Source of the DNA: Candidatus Shapirobacteria bacterium
Lineage (GTDB): Bacteria; Patescibacteriota; Microgenomatia; UBA12405; JAUWLS01
Length of the DNA stretch: 6,087 nt
NCBI GenBank assembly: GCA_030667285.1
Contig: DAOUWE010000031.1
Span: 1-6,087 of the forward strand
Direction: 5' to 3'
This document shows positions 5,136-6,087 of the stretch, one piece after another; position 1 is the first letter of the stretch, and the number at the start of each line of letters is the position of its first letter. Both the position numbers and the translations under genes were made by a program. The notes under the pieces are model-generated. The model was not told the DNA's origin and searched no databases. It was given only the letters and a program-made list of their open reading frames with translations.

Positions 5136-5630
5136 TTAGTTTTGGAGAGAAGAAAGATCGATAAGATCTCCTTTTTTGAGTTGCCGCTGGTCTGCTTGGC
5201 CGGCGTTTAGTTCGATAACATATTGAGCTAATTCCGGAGGTTGATACAGAAGATATCTACCGTTTTCGTCTTTTGATTGAGGGGGAACGGTTTTTTCCAT
5301 GTGGATTATTCGACCATTTTGGGCTAGCCAAATTATATCGAGGGGAATATGGGTGTCTTTCATCCAGAAAGGTAGTCGTTGTTCAAAAGAGTAAGTAAAA
5401 ATCATGCCGCAGTCTGAACAGAGGCTTTCTCTTTGAGACAGGCCCTTGGTTTTTTGGGCGATGGTTCTGGCTATTTCCAAAGTGTAAGTTTTGTCTTTGA
5501 TTTTTATCTTGATTTTTTCGGGTGAAGTCCAGAAAAAGAAATAATAGGCAGAAGTGAGAGCGGTCAGGAGGGTGAGAGAAATGAGAATACTTTTCTTTTT
5601 GTTTTTTATTTTAAAAGATGGCTTAGGCAT
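5136..5630 (-). CDS. Membrane-anchored UPF0127/DUF192 family protein
   Basis: This 164-residue protein starts with a basic stretch (KIKNKKK, 7-13) and one hydrophobic segment (15-34), which predicts a membrane anchor with the domain outside the cytoplasm. Residues about 38-161 match DUF192 (COG1430) by characteristic motifs: ARTIAQKTKGLSQRESL (54-70), GMIFTY (75-80), PFWMKDTHIPLDIIWL (87-102), and near the end YVIELNAGQ (137-145) with KKGDLIDL (152-159). The family is widespread and its biochemical function is not established. Between the leucine-rich part and GMIF there is CSDC (71-74), a CxxC pair where many relatives have non-cysteine residues such as PxxxG. It overlaps the upstream GT4 gene by 25 bases and ends one base before the GT2 start, so it is expressed with glycosyltransferases. 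The start at 5630 keeps the full anchor; no Shine-Dalgarno is seen. Confidence 0.92.
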   Translation of the reverse strand: MPKPSFKIKNKKKSILISLTLLTALTSAYYFFFWTSPEKIKIKIKDKTYTLEIARTIAQKTKGLSQRESLCSDCGMIFTYSFEQRLPFWMKDTHIPLDIIWLAQNGRIIHMEKTVPPQSKDENGRYLLYQPPELAQYVIELNAGQADQRQLKKGDLIDLSSLQN

Positions 5631-6087
5631 TTTTGGTCGAAATCAGAAATAATTTTTTTCCAAGAAAGATTTTTCTTTACATAATTGTATCCCATTTGTC
5701 CTTTCCGTGTGGCGAGAGCCGGATTCTTGAAAAGCTTGGTGATTTTTCCTTCAAGATCTTTCGGATTGTCTAATTTAAAAGTCAAACCTCCTTTTGTTTT
5801 TTCAGCTAATTCCTTGGTGGCGGGAAGATTAGTTACCAGGAAAGGAGTTTTTCGGGCCAGGGCTTCGACAAGAACTAGACCGAAGCTTTCGTGCCGAGAA
5901 GGAAGGATTAGAAAATGGGCTTGGTCCAGGAGTTTTTTCTTTTCTTGAAGATTGAAGTCGGTGATGAACTTGATTTGAGATTTGATTTTAGGGGGCAGTT
6001 TTTGAAAAGTTTTTTGAATTTGGGGAGTATAGAGAGTTTTCTTGCCGGCAATGATCAAATTGGTTTTTGGAGCCAGGGCGGAATAGG
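5606..6087 (-). CDS. GT4-family glycosyltransferase, C-terminal part only
   Basis: The frame is open to the right edge, so the gene begins outside the window; the in-frame TTG at 6058-6056 is simply an internal Leu. The visible 159 residues are the donor-binding half of a GT-B enzyme: NLIIAGKK (9-16), LDQAHFLILPSRHESFG (53-69), the EX7E motif from Glu66 to Glu74 (ESFGLVLVE), TPFLVTNLPATKELAEK (80-96) and a final helix SWKKIISDFD (141-150). Family members retain sugar stereochemistry and use nucleotide sugars to extend glycans. The donor and acceptor cannot be judged without the N-terminal half. It is only distantly like the complete GT4 gene in this window, so it is not a recent duplicate. 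Its 3' end overlaps the DUF192 start by 25 bases, making it the first visible gene of a three-gene unit. Confidence 0.93.
   Translation of the reverse strand, partial: YSALAPKTNLIIAGKKTLYTPQIQKTFQKLPPKIKSQIKFITDFNLQEKKKLLDQAHFLILPSRHESFGLVLVEALARKTPFLVTNLPATKELAEKTKGGLTFKLDNPKDLEGKITKLFKNPALATRKGQMGYNYVKKNLSWKKIISDFDQKCLSHLLK

Noticed and set aside
5155..5169. Small inverted repeat AGATC-N5-GATCT near the end of the DUF192 gene
   Set aside because: It is only five pairs, inside coding sequence, with no T-run after it on the minus strand; probably chance.
5685..5948. Plus-strand open frame of 87 residues with a basic, Arg-rich middle
   Set aside because: It is antisense to the GT4 C-terminal domain including the EX7E region, with no promoter or ribosome-binding support.
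6056..6058. TTG as a start codon for the right-edge glycosyltransferase
   Set aside because: The frame stays open to the window edge, and the residues before it (SALAPKTN) lead straight into a standard GT-B strand, so the TTG is an internal Leu.

Overview
The window looks like part of the chromosome of an uncultivated, small-genome bacterium, most likely of the candidate phyla radiation (Patescibacteria; Microgenomates-like is my best guess, with modest confidence). I base this on five things: an AT-leaning composition, short tightly packed genes, several small proteins I cannot name, a membrane-anchored UPF0127/DUF192 protein among glycosyltransferases, and no Shine-Dalgarno sequence before any of the nine start codons I could inspect. 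UGA works as a stop, because two gene pairs overlap as ATGA. That argues against the code-25 lineages (Gracilibacteria, Absconditabacteria). No marker gene is present, so the phylum is an inference.

Layout, right to left, since nearly everything is on the minus strand. Block 1 (6087-4157): the 3' part of a GT4-type glycosyltransferase that runs off the right edge, a membrane-anchored DUF192 protein overlapping it by 25 bases, and a complete GT2-type glycosyltransferase one base after the DUF192 stop. Block 2 (4116-2782): a 63-residue Lys/Pro-rich protein and a complete GT4 glycosyltransferase. Block 3 (2785-1988): a divergent pair, made of a 69-residue plus-strand ORF with four cysteines and a 164-residue minus-strand protein of unknown function. 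The plus-strand gene ends head-on against the GT4 gene, and their stop codons overlap. Block 4 (1909-1): a hexapeptide-repeat acyltransferase, a protein with two membrane segments, and a GT2 glycosyltransferase that runs off the left edge. The three are chained by ATGA overlaps.

Taken together this is a surface-glycan (exopolysaccharide or glycoprotein-glycan) assembly locus. Four glycosyltransferases would add sugars, a left-handed beta-helix acyltransferase would decorate a sugar or precursor, and two membrane-anchored small proteins sit in the same transcription units. The sugar donors and acceptors cannot be read from the sequence.

The most notable signal is at gene starts. The four genes that begin a minus-strand block or follow a gap (starts at 4116, 3891, 2482 and 1909) each have a -10-like hexamer (TATAAT, TACAAT or TATACT) ending only 6-8 bases before the ATG. 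This is the arrangement expected for leaderless mRNAs. Genes inside the overlapping chains mostly lack it and appear to depend on translational coupling. I found no RNA gene, CRISPR array, insertion sequence or convincing rho-independent terminator. No stretch longer than 300 bases lacks a gene.
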